Of a stretch of DNA of 20,972 nt, positions 1-7,416 are shown one piece after another. The notes under the pieces are model-generated. The model was given only the letters and a program-made list of their open reading frames with translations, made no database searches and had not been told where the DNA came from. The position numbers were made by a program, and so were the translations under genes. The stretch is taken from positions 1-20,972 of the forward strand of contig URAQ01000005.1 of the NCBI GenBank assembly GCA_900545875.1, given 5' to 3'. The stretch is from an uncultured Collinsella sp. Its GTDB lineage: Bacteria > Actinomycetota > Coriobacteriia > Coriobacteriales > Coriobacteriaceae. Positions within the stretch are counted from its first letter, which is position 1. Every line of letters begins with the position of its first letter.

Positions 1-606
1 GGGACCGCGGTCCTCGTCCAGGCCCATGGCGACGAGCGGAGCGATAACCTTATCGAGAGCGGCCATCAGCTCGGTGGCCTCCTCGTAAGAAAGCTCGGGC
101 AGGAGCTTCTCCTTCTTGTTGGCAAGCTCGACCAGGCCCTCAGCGGCATCTTCGGCAGCGAAGACGACGATCTTGCGCATATCGCCCTCGGCATCGTCGA
201 TGCGGCCGACCAGATCGGCAGCCTCGGCCTCGGCCATCAGGCCATCGAGCTCACGAAGGCGCATGCCCAGCAGGTCGGACATTTCCTTCTGCTCCATCTT
301 AGGCTTGAGGTCAAGAAGCTTGATGGCGCGCTCGATGTTCGCCATGCGCTCGGCCTTGGCCTCCTCCTCCTTGGAAATAGCAAAGCGACGGCTACGCAGC
401 AGGCGGGCGGCCTTCTGCATCTTGTCCATCAGCTCTTCGTCATCGTAATCAACGGCGGCCTCGACAACCTCGGCCTCCTCCTCGGCGGAAACCTCGTCAG
501 CAGCCTCAACCTCGGCAGCTTCGGTCTCCACGGTCTCGACTGCCTCAACCTCGGCAGCCATGGTCTCGTTCTCGGTCTCGTTCATGATCTCTTCGTTCTC
601 AGACAT
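1..606 (-). CDS. Acidic helix-rich protein of unknown function (C-terminus beyond window)
   Basis: The reading frame is open from the ATG at 606 down to the window edge (202 codons, no stop), so the C-terminus lies outside. An AAGGAG ribosome site sits 5 nt before the ATG, which fixes the start. The first ~55 residues are a low-complexity acidic segment made mostly of Glu, Ala, Val and Thr, with no hydrophobic stretch and no signal peptide. From about residue 65 the sequence becomes basic and then amphipathic, rich in Ala, Glu, Leu, Lys and Met, as expected for long helices or a coiled coil; short pieces such as KMEQKEMSDLLGMRLRELDG show heptad-like spacing. I do not recognise a family. A cytoplasmic scaffold or nucleic-acid-associated protein would fit, but that is a guess. 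It is divergent from the deformylase-like gene at 821. Confidence 0.75.
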   Translation of the reverse strand, partial: MSENEEIMNETENETMAAEVEAVETVETEAAEVEAADEVSAEEEAEVVEAAVDYDDEELMDKMQKAARLLRSRRFAISKEEEAKAERMANIERAIKLLDLKPKMEQKEMSDLLGMRLRELDGLMAEAEAADLVGRIDDAEGDMRKIVVFAAEDAAEGLVELANKKEKLLPELSYEEATELMAALDKVIAPLVAMGLDEDRGP

Positions 607-763
607 GAGACTCCTTCTTGGCCCTCTCGGGCATCATCGCCCCATTCGCGGGGCCCGTCGCGCACTCTTTGCGCTTTAAACATTCATGCCTCTCGGCAAA
701 ACGTCCACTAGTTTATGGTGTCGCCCGCTAATCTAGCTGCAGAATCTATGTGCACACATTAAT

Positions 764-783
764 GCGACATGTCGCGGTATCAT
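764..783 (+). promoter_or_regulatory. Palindrome and possible -10 box before the first deformylase-like gene
   Basis: GCGACATGTCGC at 764-775 is a perfect 12-bp palindrome. It is followed by TATCAT at 778-783, a plausible -10 hexamer about 38 nt before the start at 821. The corresponding -35 region (CACATT) is weak. The 214-bp divergent gap (607-820) contains no other gene that I can see. A repressor site overlapping the promoter is an inference from symmetry and position. Confidence 0.3.
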
Positions 784-820
784 GACCTGAACCAAACGTG
801 TCCACCTTAAGGAGCCCGCC

Positions 821-1231
821 ATGATTAAGCCCATCATGAAATCCGAGTTCTTTTTACGCCTACCTTCCGAAGACGCGGGACCCGACGATGCCGCGACCGG
901 GCAGGACCTCCTGGATACGTTCCATGAGCATGAGCACGAGTGCGTGGGCCTCGCTGCCAACATGATCGGCGTACGCAAGCGCATCATCTGCGTAAAAGAC
1001 GGCAACAGGGCGCTGCTCATGTACAACCCGCAAATTCTTGAGCAGGTCAATGCCTATCAAACGAGCGAAGGATGCCTCTCGCTGATCGGCGAGCGTCCCT
1101 GTACCCGCTATCGCCGCATTAAGGTTGAGTATTTGGACGAGAACTTCGTCCACCGCATCAAAAACTTCTCGGGCTACACCGCCGAAATCATCCAACACGA
1201 AATCGACCACTGCAACGGGATAGTGATCTAG
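821..1231 (+). CDS. def: Short peptide deformylase-like protein (136 aa)
   Basis: Peptide deformylase removes the formyl group from nascent N-terminal methionine using a metal held by one Cys and two His. Motif 2 is intact as EGCLS and motif 3 as QHEIDH, so the metal ligands and catalytic Glu are present. Motif 1 reads CVGLAANMIG, so the usual Gln of GxGLAAxQ is Met. At 136 aa it ends seven residues after HEIDH, lacking the C-terminal extension of the housekeeping enzyme. From memory, short clostridial deformylases of about 136 aa share both the AANMIG motif and the short end, so this is probably a typical member of that group. AAGGAG lies 6 nt before the ATG; an in-frame ATG at 836 would remove conserved N-terminal residues. 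It is a single-gene unit closed by a terminator and is probably not the main cellular deformylase. The symbol is by family only. Confidence 0.85.
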   Translation: MIKPIMKSEFFLRLPSEDAGPDDAATGQDLLDTFHEHEHECVGLAANMIGVRKRIICVKDGNRALLMYNPQILEQVNAYQTSEGCLSLIGERPCTRYRRIKVEYLDENFVHRIKNFSGYTAEIIQHEIDHCNGIVI

Positions 1232-1246
1232 TTCCACCGATTCAAG

Positions 1247-1286
1247 AAAGCTCCCTGCAGCAAAACAACTGCAGGGAGCTTTTTCA
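1247..1286 (+). terminator. Intrinsic terminator, probably bidirectional
   Basis: A perfect 14-bp stem (1247-1260 with 1269-1282) closes an 8-nt A-rich loop, and the 3' arm runs into a T tract. It lies 16 nt after the deformylase-like stop. On the minus strand the stem is followed by TTTCTT, so it may also end the convergent aminotransferase transcript. Confidence 0.9.
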
Positions 1287-1307
1287 TAGTGCGGAGCTTC
1301 TATCCCA

Positions 1308-2828
1308 CTAGCTTTGGCGGTAGTGATCAAAGAAGTCGGCGAGGTCTTCGAGCGACTCCTTGAGTACTTCCATGCGCGGCAGGTACACGATGCGGAAGTG
1401 GTCGGGCTCGGCCCAGTTAAAACCGCCGCCGCGCGTGATTAGAATCTTCTTCTCGTGCAGCAGGTCGAGGGCAAACTGCTCGTCATCGGTGATGTTGAAC
1501 TTCTTCACATCCATCTTGGGGAAGATGTAGAACGCCGCGCGCGGCTTAACCACCGAGATGCCGTCGATCTTGTTGAGCGCCTCATACACAAAGTTGCGCT
1601 GCTCGTAGACACGGCCGCCGGGGCGGATGTAGTCGTTGACCGACTGATGGCCGCCGAGCGCCGTCTGGACGATCGACTGGGCCGGCACGTTGGAGCACAG
1701 GCGCATGTTCGAGAGCATGTTGACGCCCATGATGAAGTCGCTCATGCAGCGTTGGTTGCCCGAAAGCACCATCCAGCCAATACGATAGCCCGCGATCATG
1801 TGCGACTTGGAAAGGCCGCTAAAGGTGACGCAGGGCAGATCGGGAGCGAGCGAGGCAATCGAGACGTGCTCGTAGCCGTCCATGCACAGACGGTCGTAGA
1901 TCTCATCGGCAAAGATCATGAGCTGGTGCCTGCGCGCAACCTCGACGATGCCCTCGAGCACCTCGCGCGGATAGACAGAGCCCGTGGGGTTGTTGGGGTT
2001 GATGATGACGAGGGCCTTGGTCGCGCTTGTGATCTTGGACTCCATATCCTCCAGGTCGGGATACCAATCGGCCTGCTCGTCGCACAGATAGTGCACGGGA
2101 TGGCCGCCGGCAAGGGTCGCGCACGCCGTCCACAGCGGGTAGTCGGGGCTGGGGATCAGAATCTCGTCGCCATTGTCGAGCAGCGCGTTCATCGAAAGCT
2201 GAATGAGCTCGGACACGCCGTTGCCCGTGTAGATGTGCTCCATCTGAACGTTGGGCAGGCCCTTGATCTGCGAGTACTGCATAATCGCCTTGCGTGCAGA
2301 GAACAGGCCGCGCGAGTTGGAATAGCCTTCGCAGTCGGGCAGCTGCTGGCGCATGTCCTTGATGACCTCGTCGGGCGTGCGGAAACCGAAGGGCGCCGGG
2401 TTGCCGATATTGAGCTTGAGAATACGCTCGCCCTCGTCCTCCATGCGGGCAGCCTCGTCGACGACAGGACCGCGCACGTCATACAGGACGTTATCAAGCT
2501 TAGTGGATTTAGAAAAAGTACGCATGGTGGTGCTCCTTGGAATTTGAGCTGAGGGATGGGGTTCGGGCTTGGAAACGTTACGGGGCGATGATGCCTCGCC
2601 TTGATCGGCGTCACTGGCAAGCAGCCAGGTAACATCGACCTCCAAAATGCGGGCGAGTAGCTCTGCCACATCGCGCCGCGGGATCGTCTTGCCGCTCACA
2701 TATTGGCTCATCTGACTCTTGCCGAGTTTTTTGCCGAGCATCTCCGATGCGCGGATTACGTCCGACTGGCGAACGTCGCGATCGGACATAGTCTGTCGCA
2801 GGCGATCGCCAAACGTCTCTTGGGCCAC
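1308..2828 (-). CDS. Xre-type HTH / alanine aminotransferase fusion (506 aa)
   Basis: Residues ~1-75 form an Xre/Cro-like helix-turn-helix domain (GKSQMSQYVSGKTIPRRDV is the recognition region). A ~30-residue linker rich in Pro, Ser and Gln follows. From residue ~102 comes a complete class I/II PLP aminotransferase resembling AlaA/AlaT: the core opens like E. coli AlaA (STKLDNVLYDVRGPV), then IGNPAPFGF, INPNNPTG, Asp308 in ADEIYD, PLP Lys341 in SGLSKSH, and Arg479 in FRIVYLP. The expected reaction is transfer of an amino group between alanine/pyruvate and glutamate/2-oxoglutarate. The start is GTG 2828, with AAGGAGG 5 nt upstream; an in-frame ATG at 2867 lies inside the promoter and lacks a ribosome site. 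A second ATG at 2525, exactly at the domain boundary, has its own AAGGAG 7 nt upstream, so a separate ~405-aa aminotransferase may also be made. The HTH half probably binds the repeats in its own promoter. Confidence 0.9.
   Translation of the reverse strand: MAQETFGDRLRQTMSDRDVRQSDVIRASEMLGKKLGKSQMSQYVSGKTIPRRDVAELLARILEVDVTWLLASDADQGEASSPRNVSKPEPHPSAQIPRSTTMRTFSKSTKLDNVLYDVRGPVVDEAARMEDEGERILKLNIGNPAPFGFRTPDEVIKDMRQQLPDCEGYSNSRGLFSARKAIMQYSQIKGLPNVQMEHIYTGNGVSELIQLSMNALLDNGDEILIPSPDYPLWTACATLAGGHPVHYLCDEQADWYPDLEDMESKITSATKALVIINPNNPTGSVYPREVLEGIVEVARRHQLMIFADEIYDRLCMDGYEHVSIASLAPDLPCVTFSGLSKSHMIAGYRIGWMVLSGNQRCMSDFIMGVNMLSNMRLCSNVPAQSIVQTALGGHQSVNDYIRPGGRVYEQRNFVYEALNKIDGISVVKPRAAFYIFPKMDVKKFNITDDEQFALDLLHEKKILITRGGGFNWAEPDHFRIVYLPRMEVLKESLEDLADFFDHYRQS
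2525..2540 (-). promoter_or_regulatory. Internal ribosome binding site and alternative start in the HTH-aminotransferase gene
   Basis: On the minus strand AAGGAG is followed by a 7-nt spacer and ATG at 2525. The ATG begins the part that aligns with free-standing AlaA-type enzymes (MRTFSKSTKLDNV). Strong Shine-Dalgarno sequences rarely occur by chance at a domain junction, so a second product is plausible. It could instead be a relic of a once separate aminotransferase gene. Confidence 0.55.
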
Positions 2829-2843
2829 TAGAACCTCCTTGCT

Positions 2844-2931
2844 GGCAAAGTTCAATTTATAGAACACGAATTGAACCTGAGTTCAATTTAGCCAGCAGTA
2901 TAGCGCCGTACTTCATTCGAAAGTTCAATTT
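2844..2931 (-). promoter_or_regulatory. Promoter with four GTTCAATT operator-like repeats
   Basis: GTTCAATT occurs in plus orientation at 2850-2857, 2881-2888 and 2923-2930, and inverted (AATTGAAC) at 2869-2876. The copies at 2869-2876 and 2881-2888 form a perfect 8-bp inverted repeat with a 4-nt centre. On the minus strand the 2881 copy supplies a -35-like TTGAAC and the sequence 17-18 nt on (TCTATAA, about 2857-2863) resembles a -10 box, giving a short leader before GTG 2828. Repeats around a promoter for an HTH-bearing protein suggest autoregulation; this is inferred. Confidence 0.6.
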
Positions 2932-2990
2932 CATAAGAAAACGTACCGAACTTCGAGATTTGCCCAAACCGGACAATGACGTGCACACGT

Positions 2991-3848
2991 TTAGAGGTAT
3001 TCAAGGAATCGAGCGGCGGCAAGCGAAACGTCAGTCGTGCGATATATCGCATTGATCTGCCGATGGGGATGTCCCTCGAGTGGTCGCACGGCAACATCGA
3101 ACTGACAGCGGCGCAAGATGAGCGCGGGAAGAATGCTCACGCCCAGACCGTCCTCGACCATGGCCATAATCGCATAATCATCCCAGGTCGACAGTTTTGA
3201 GCACACCGTCAGCCCCGCCCGACGGAACAGCGGCGTAATCTCGTCATCGGTGCCTCGTTCTAGCAGAATAAACTGCTCGTTTGCCAAATCGGCAAGGGAA
3301 ACGACCTCCGCGGTGGCAAGCGAGGAGTCCGCTGGCACCACGGCCATCAGCTCGTCTTGCACCAACGGCCGCGACGCCATGCCGGTGCCGCGTGGCTCGC
3401 GCGGGATAAAGCCCAGGTCGCAGCGGCCTTCCGCCACCCATTGCTCAATCTCTGAGTAATCACCCATCAGCAGCTCGTAATCGACATCCGGGTGATCGGC
3501 GCGAAACCGCGCGATCACCGGCGGCAACACATGGGTCGCCACACTCGAAAACGTACCGATACAGATCTTGCCACGCATGAGCCCTCGCATCTCGTCCACG
3601 CGTCGCTGCAGACGGCCAAACTCTTCGCATAACGCCTCGACTGCCGGCATGACCTGCCGCCCGTCGGCAGAAAGCACCACGCCCTCGCGGCTGCGATCAA
3701 GCACCTTAAAACCCCAGTCTGCCTCAAGGTCGCCCACCATACGGCTCACGCCCGACTGCGAATAGCTCAGCCGCTCGGCGGCGCGCGTAAAACTGCCGGC
3801 GCGCACGGTCTCGAGCAGCACCTGCATCTTTTGAATATTCGTTTCCAC
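2991..3848 (-). CDS. LysR-type transcriptional regulator (285 aa)
   Basis: The N-terminal ~60 residues are a LysR winged HTH (AGSFTRAAERLSYSQSGVSR, then the LEADWGFKVLDRS wing). A linker helix and a substrate-binding domain follow: IGTFSSVATHVLPPVIARF, the DLGFIPRE region, and EDGLGVSILPALIL. I prefer GTG 3848 as start because GGAGGGG lies 4 nt upstream; the longer ATG frame at 3869 lacks a site. It is divergent from an EamA transporter across 118 bp that contain a symmetric LysR box, the classical arrangement for a regulator controlling an adjacent exporter. The effector cannot be read from the sequence. It is followed on the same strand by the HTH-aminotransferase, which has its own promoter. 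Confidence 0.9.
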   Translation of the reverse strand: METNIQKMQVLLETVRAGSFTRAAERLSYSQSGVSRMVGDLEADWGFKVLDRSREGVVLSADGRQVMPAVEALCEEFGRLQRRVDEMRGLMRGKICIGTFSSVATHVLPPVIARFRADHPDVDYELLMGDYSEIEQWVAEGRCDLGFIPREPRGTGMASRPLVQDELMAVVPADSSLATAEVVSLADLANEQFILLERGTDDEITPLFRRAGLTVCSKLSTWDDYAIMAMVEDGLGVSILPALILRRCQFDVAVRPLEGHPHRQINAIYRTTDVSLAAARFLEYL

Positions 3849-3866
3849 GGCACCCCTCCACCTTTG

Positions 3867-3900
3867 CATGAGTTTTTGTCATGTTATCCATGCATTATAT
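3867..3900 (-). promoter_or_regulatory. Promoter of the LysR gene (perfect -10)
   Basis: On the minus strand TATAAT lies at 3899-3894, about 46 nt before the chosen GTG. The -35 region is weak (CTGGCT-like). Between the -10 and the gene, CATGA (3867-3871) and TCATG (3879-3883) form a 5-bp inverted repeat that could be an extra regulator site. Confidence 0.5.
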
Positions 3901-3920
3901 TCGCTTTTCTTCTAAAGCCA

Positions 3921-3937
3921 GTTCACCCATAGTGAAC
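3921..3937. promoter_or_regulatory. Symmetric LysR box between regulator and exporter
   Basis: GTTCAC and GTGAAC form a perfect 6-bp inverted repeat with a 5-nt centre. It contains TCACCCATAGTGA, an exact T-N11-A core as expected for LysR-type regulators. It lies 29 nt before the eamA ATG and upstream of the lysR -10, so one dimer could influence both promoters. Confidence 0.6.
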
Positions 3938-3966
3938 ATGCTCGGATATAGAAGGGATGTCAGCGC

Positions 3967-4878
3967 ATGAACAACGGACTGTTTACGTACTTAGCAGCAT
4001 TGCTATTGTTTGGCTCCAACGGCATCATCGCCGCCGCCATCGCGCTGCCGAGCTCCGATATCGTGCTACTACGCACGTTTTTGGGCGCACTCTCGCTTGT
4101 CACCATCCTCGCCATCACCCAACGCCATAAGTTGCAGGCGCCATCTCGCCCCCGCGAAGCCGCAGCCCTCCTCCTCTCGGGAGCCGCGCTGGGCGCCAGC
4201 TGGATTTTTCTGTTCCGCGCCTACCAGACGATCGGCGTCGGCGTATCCTCGCTGCTATACTACTGCGGCCCCATCATTGTTATGGCGCTCTCCCCACTCA
4301 TCTTTGGCGAAAAGCTGACCGGTGGCAAAATCGCCGGGTTTATCGCCGTCGCCTGTGGCGCTTTTCTCATTGCAGCGCAAGGTCTAGGCGGCAACATGCC
4401 CATTGCGGGCATCGTCTGCGGCATCGCCTCGGCATTTTGCTATGCGCTGATGGTCATCGCTAGCAAGGGTGCGCCGCACATCGAAGGCCTCGAGAACTCC
4501 ACGCTCCAGGTGAGCGCCGCCTTTGTGACCGCGCTGGTCCTCACGCTCATCACGCAGGGCGCTCCCTCGTTCCTCTCCCCCAGCATTGCCGCCGGCATCG
4601 ATTGGCGCGCCGTTGCCATGCTCGGCATTGTCAACACCGGACTCGGTTGTCTGCTCTACTTTAGCGCCGTCGCCAAGCTGCCCGTCCAGACCGTCGCCGT
4701 CGTCGGCTACCTCGAGCCGCTTTCGGCGGTCGTGTTCTCGGCCGTCCTTTTGGGCGAAGCCATAACACCGGTCCGCTTGATGGGCGCTGCACTTATCATC
4801 GGCGGCGCGCTCTTTTGCGAACTCGCCGGCAAATGTGCAAACACCAAGGCTGGCATCGCCCAGACAGCACGCGCCTAA
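3967..4878 (+). CDS. EamA/DMT-family membrane transporter (303 aa)
   Basis: The protein has ten likely transmembrane segments in two EamA repeats (about residues 5-135 and 147-288). Typical features are the FRAYQTIGVGVSSLLYYCGP region in the first half and AVVGYLEPLSAVVFSAVLLGE in the second. Members of this drug/metabolite transporter superfamily act in the inner membrane, often exporting amino acids or related metabolites; the substrate here cannot be told. The ribosome site is modest (GAAGGGA about 9 nt before ATG). The divergent LysR gene and the operator between them suggest induction by a ligand of that regulator. No convincing terminator follows directly. Confidence 0.88.
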   Translation: MNNGLFTYLAALLLFGSNGIIAAAIALPSSDIVLLRTFLGALSLVTILAITQRHKLQAPSRPREAAALLLSGAALGASWIFLFRAYQTIGVGVSSLLYYCGPIIVMALSPLIFGEKLTGGKIAGFIAVACGAFLIAAQGLGGNMPIAGIVCGIASAFCYALMVIASKGAPHIEGLENSTLQVSAAFVTALVLTLITQGAPSFLSPSIAAGIDWRAVAMLGIVNTGLGCLLYFSAVAKLPVQTVAVVGYLEPLSAVVFSAVLLGEAITPVRLMGAALIIGGALFCELAGKCANTKAGIAQTARA

Positions 4879-4982
4879 CGGCCCCTCTTTAGCTCAAAGC
4901 AGGGACGCATCCGCGGTTATCACATTGCAGCAAACCACATAGACGGAAGTGCCCCAGCTCTGAAATGCTACCTGCGTACATG

Positions 4983-5006
4983 AATAATCCCCAAATGAGG
5001 ATTATT
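4983..5006. repeat. Perfect inverted repeat between eamA and kup
   Basis: AATAATCC and GGATTATT form a perfect 8-bp inverted repeat around the 8-nt centre CCAAATGA. It is AT-rich in a GC-rich region and not followed by a T tract, so it looks more like an operator than a terminator. The 227-bp gap (4879-5105) contains no gene that I can see. A TATAAA at about 5045-5050 may be the kup -10, with no clear -35. I looked for a c-di-AMP riboswitch and did not find one. Confidence 0.4.
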
Positions 5007-5105
5007 GTCTAAAACACCCCGATGTGCCAAACTGCTCTTATATGTATAAAGATGGCATAAAGGTCTACTGCTCTTGGCAGAGGCCAGATGTCCAAGGGAG
5101 TCCAC

Positions 5106-7337
5106 GTGGCACACAACAAGCTGGAGGCAAGCCTCCAAGACCAGCGTAGTCAAGGCGGACATGGCGCCATCCCCCTCTCCGCTGGCATGCTGCTCGTAAC
5201 GCTCGGCGTCGTATACGGCGACATCGGCACGAGCCCCATGTATACCATGAAATCAATTGTCGCCAACAACGGCGGCATCGGTACCGTCAGCGAGGACATG
5301 ATCTTGGGCGCGCTTTCGCTCGTCATCTGGACCATGACGCTCGTGACCACGGTCAAGTACGTGGTAATCGCCATGAAGGCCGATAACCACAACGAAGGCG
5401 GCATCTTCGCCCTGTTCAGCCTCGTACGCAAGGTGGCACCATGGCTGATTCTGCCCGCTATGATCGGCGGTGCGGCACTGCTTGCCGACGGCATCCTCAC
5501 CCCCGCCGTCACGGTCACCACAGCCATCGAGGGTCTGCGCACCATCGAATGGGGCCATGCGCTGCTGGGCGACGGCCAGACCAATGTGATCATCATCACC
5601 ATCATCATTATCTGCGGTCTGTTTGCCATGCAGCGCGCCGGCACCTCGTCAATCGGCAAGCTGTTCGGTCCGCTCATGACGCTATGGTTCCTGTTCCTGG
5701 CGGGCGCCGGCCTGTTCAACATGCTCGGCAACCTGTCCATCCTGCGCGCGCTCAACCCCATCCGCGGCATCATGTTCCTGTTCTCGCCCATCAACCACTC
5801 GGGCATCATGGTGCTCGGCTTTGTCTTTCTGTCGACGACCGGCGCCGAGGCGCTCTATTCGGACATGGGTCACGTGGGCAAGGCTAACATTTACGCATCA
5901 TGGCCGTTCGTAAAGGCGGCGCTTATCCTCAACTATCTGGGGCAGGGCGCTTGGCTGCTTGCCAACAATTCCAATCCCCAGATGCTCGCGATGGACATCG
6001 TCAACCCGTTCTATATGATGCTCCCCGAGCCCCTGCGCCCCCTTGCCATCGTGCTTTCGGCCGTAGCGGCCATCATCGCCTCGCAGGCGCTCATCACCGG
6101 CTCGTTCTCGCTGGTATCCGAGGCCACGCGTCTCAACCTTATGCCGCATCTGCGCATCCACTACCCCAGCGACACCAAGGGCCAGCTCTATATTCCGCTC
6201 GTCAACAACATCATGTGGGTCGGCTGCATCTTCATCGTGCTGCTATTCCAAAACTCTGAGCGCATGGAAAGCGCCTATGGCCTCGCCATCACCGTGACCA
6301 TGCTCATGACCACCACACTGCTGACGAGCTATATCGCCGGCATCCTCAAGCACAAGCTGGGTGCCTGCGTCTTCGCCCTGCTCTTTGGTGCCATTGAGCT
6401 GTGCTTCTTCGCCTCGTGCCTCACCATGTTCTTTGACGGCGGCTACGTCATGATCTTCCTGGCCGCGCTGCTGTTTGGCCTTATGTATGTGTGGCGTCGC
6501 GGTACCGCCATCGAGCGAACGCAGACGATTCTGCTGCCCGTCTCCAAGTACATCGACCAGCTCAATCGCCTGCGCAATGACGAGACCTATCCCGTGCTCG
6601 CCGACAACCTGGTGTTCCTCACCAACAGCCCCGACCCGCTCACGCTCGACCGCGACGTGCTTTATTCCATCCTGGACAAGCACCCCAAGCGCGCCAAGGC
6701 ATATTGGTTCATCAACGTGCACGTTACCGACGAGCCCTATACGCATGAGTATTCCGTTGAGACCTTTGGCACAGACTTCCTGTTCCGTGTGCGCCTGGAT
6801 CTGGGCTTTAAGGTCAATCAGCGCATCAACGCCTACCTGCGCCAGATCGTTGGCGACTTGATGGCATCGGGAGAGCTGCCGCCGCAGCATCACACCTACT
6901 CCATCTACGAGACACGCGGCAACGTGGGTGACTTCCGTTTTTGCATGCTGCGCAAGATGCTTGCCCCCGAAACGGACATCAACCGCAACGACCATCGCGT
7001 CATGGCCATCAAGTACGCCGTCCGCCGCGCCTGCGGAAGCCCGGCACGTTGGTACGGTCTTGAGAACTCGGCCATCATCATCGAGTACGTACCGCTCTTT
7101 GCCCGCATGCGTCCGGCAGTCAAGCTTGTACGCACCCAGGTGCCACTCGAAGTTCAGATCGAGGAAGCCGAGGAAATGGATGTCGATATCTTCTCGGACG
7201 ACCTGGTCAACGGTAACGAGGCCGGTAAGAATATGAACGTCGACCCCACCGAGTTGCTCGAGAGCGTCGCCGATACGCCCGAACAGCAACAGCTCGACGG
7301 TCTCGAGATCGAACAGCTCAACGACGCCAACTTCTAG
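5106..7337 (+). CDS. kup: Kup-type potassium uptake permease (743 aa)
   Basis: Kup proteins import K+ with protons across the inner membrane. The family signature LGVVYGDIGTSPMYT is near the N-terminus, followed by about 12 transmembrane segments, including GALSLVIWTMTLVTTVKYV, NHNEGGIFALFSL and FVFLSTTGAEALYSDMGH, all highly typical of Kup. A long cytoplasmic C-terminal domain follows, ending in an unusually acidic tail of about 60 residues. I prefer GTG 5106 as start because AAGGGAG lies 5-6 nt upstream; an ATG at 5088 in the same frame would contain that ribosome site inside the gene. The length is somewhat above the common 620-690 aa, mainly because of the tail. It is monocistronic with a terminator just downstream. 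Confidence 0.95.
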   Translation: MAHNKLEASLQDQRSQGGHGAIPLSAGMLLVTLGVVYGDIGTSPMYTMKSIVANNGGIGTVSEDMILGALSLVIWTMTLVTTVKYVVIAMKADNHNEGGIFALFSLVRKVAPWLILPAMIGGAALLADGILTPAVTVTTAIEGLRTIEWGHALLGDGQTNVIIITIIIICGLFAMQRAGTSSIGKLFGPLMTLWFLFLAGAGLFNMLGNLSILRALNPIRGIMFLFSPINHSGIMVLGFVFLSTTGAEALYSDMGHVGKANIYASWPFVKAALILNYLGQGAWLLANNSNPQMLAMDIVNPFYMMLPEPLRPLAIVLSAVAAIIASQALITGSFSLVSEATRLNLMPHLRIHYPSDTKGQLYIPLVNNIMWVGCIFIVLLFQNSERMESAYGLAITVTMLMTTTLLTSYIAGILKHKLGACVFALLFGAIELCFFASCLTMFFDGGYVMIFLAALLFGLMYVWRRGTAIERTQTILLPVSKYIDQLNRLRNDETYPVLADNLVFLTNSPDPLTLDRDVLYSILDKHPKRAKAYWFINVHVTDEPYTHEYSVETFGTDFLFRVRLDLGFKVNQRINAYLRQIVGDLMASGELPPQHHTYSIYETRGNVGDFRFCMLRKMLAPETDINRNDHRVMAIKYAVRRACGSPARWYGLENSAIIIEYVPLFARMRPAVKLVRTQVPLEVQIEEAEEMDVDIFSDDLVNGNEAGKNMNVDPTELLESVADTPEQQQLDGLEIEQLNDANF

Positions 7338-7358
7338 CGACGTCACAAATCAACGACA

Positions 7359-7395
7359 GCGGCCCTGCACCTCACGAGAGACGCAGGGCCGCTTT
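7359..7395 (+). terminator. Terminator after kup
   Basis: A 10-bp GC-rich stem (GCGGCCCTGC, 7359-7368, with GCAGGGCCGC, 7383-7392) has a 14-nt loop and is followed by TTT. It sits 22 nt after the kup stop and between convergent genes, so it may act in both directions. Confidence 0.8.
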
Positions 7396-7416
7396 GCATT
7401 GCAGTAAAGCTAACGG

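Noticed and set aside
1455..2552. Long open frame of 365 codons on the plus strand
   Set aside because: It is antisense to the aminotransferase, which has full family motifs. Long antisense frames are expected at this GC content.
4879..5105. Possible c-di-AMP (ydaO) riboswitch before kup
   Set aside because: I could not find the conserved ydaO core motifs; only an inverted repeat is present.
6243..7346. Long open frame of 367 codons on the minus strand
   Set aside because: It is antisense to the kup C-terminal half and has no recognisable domain.
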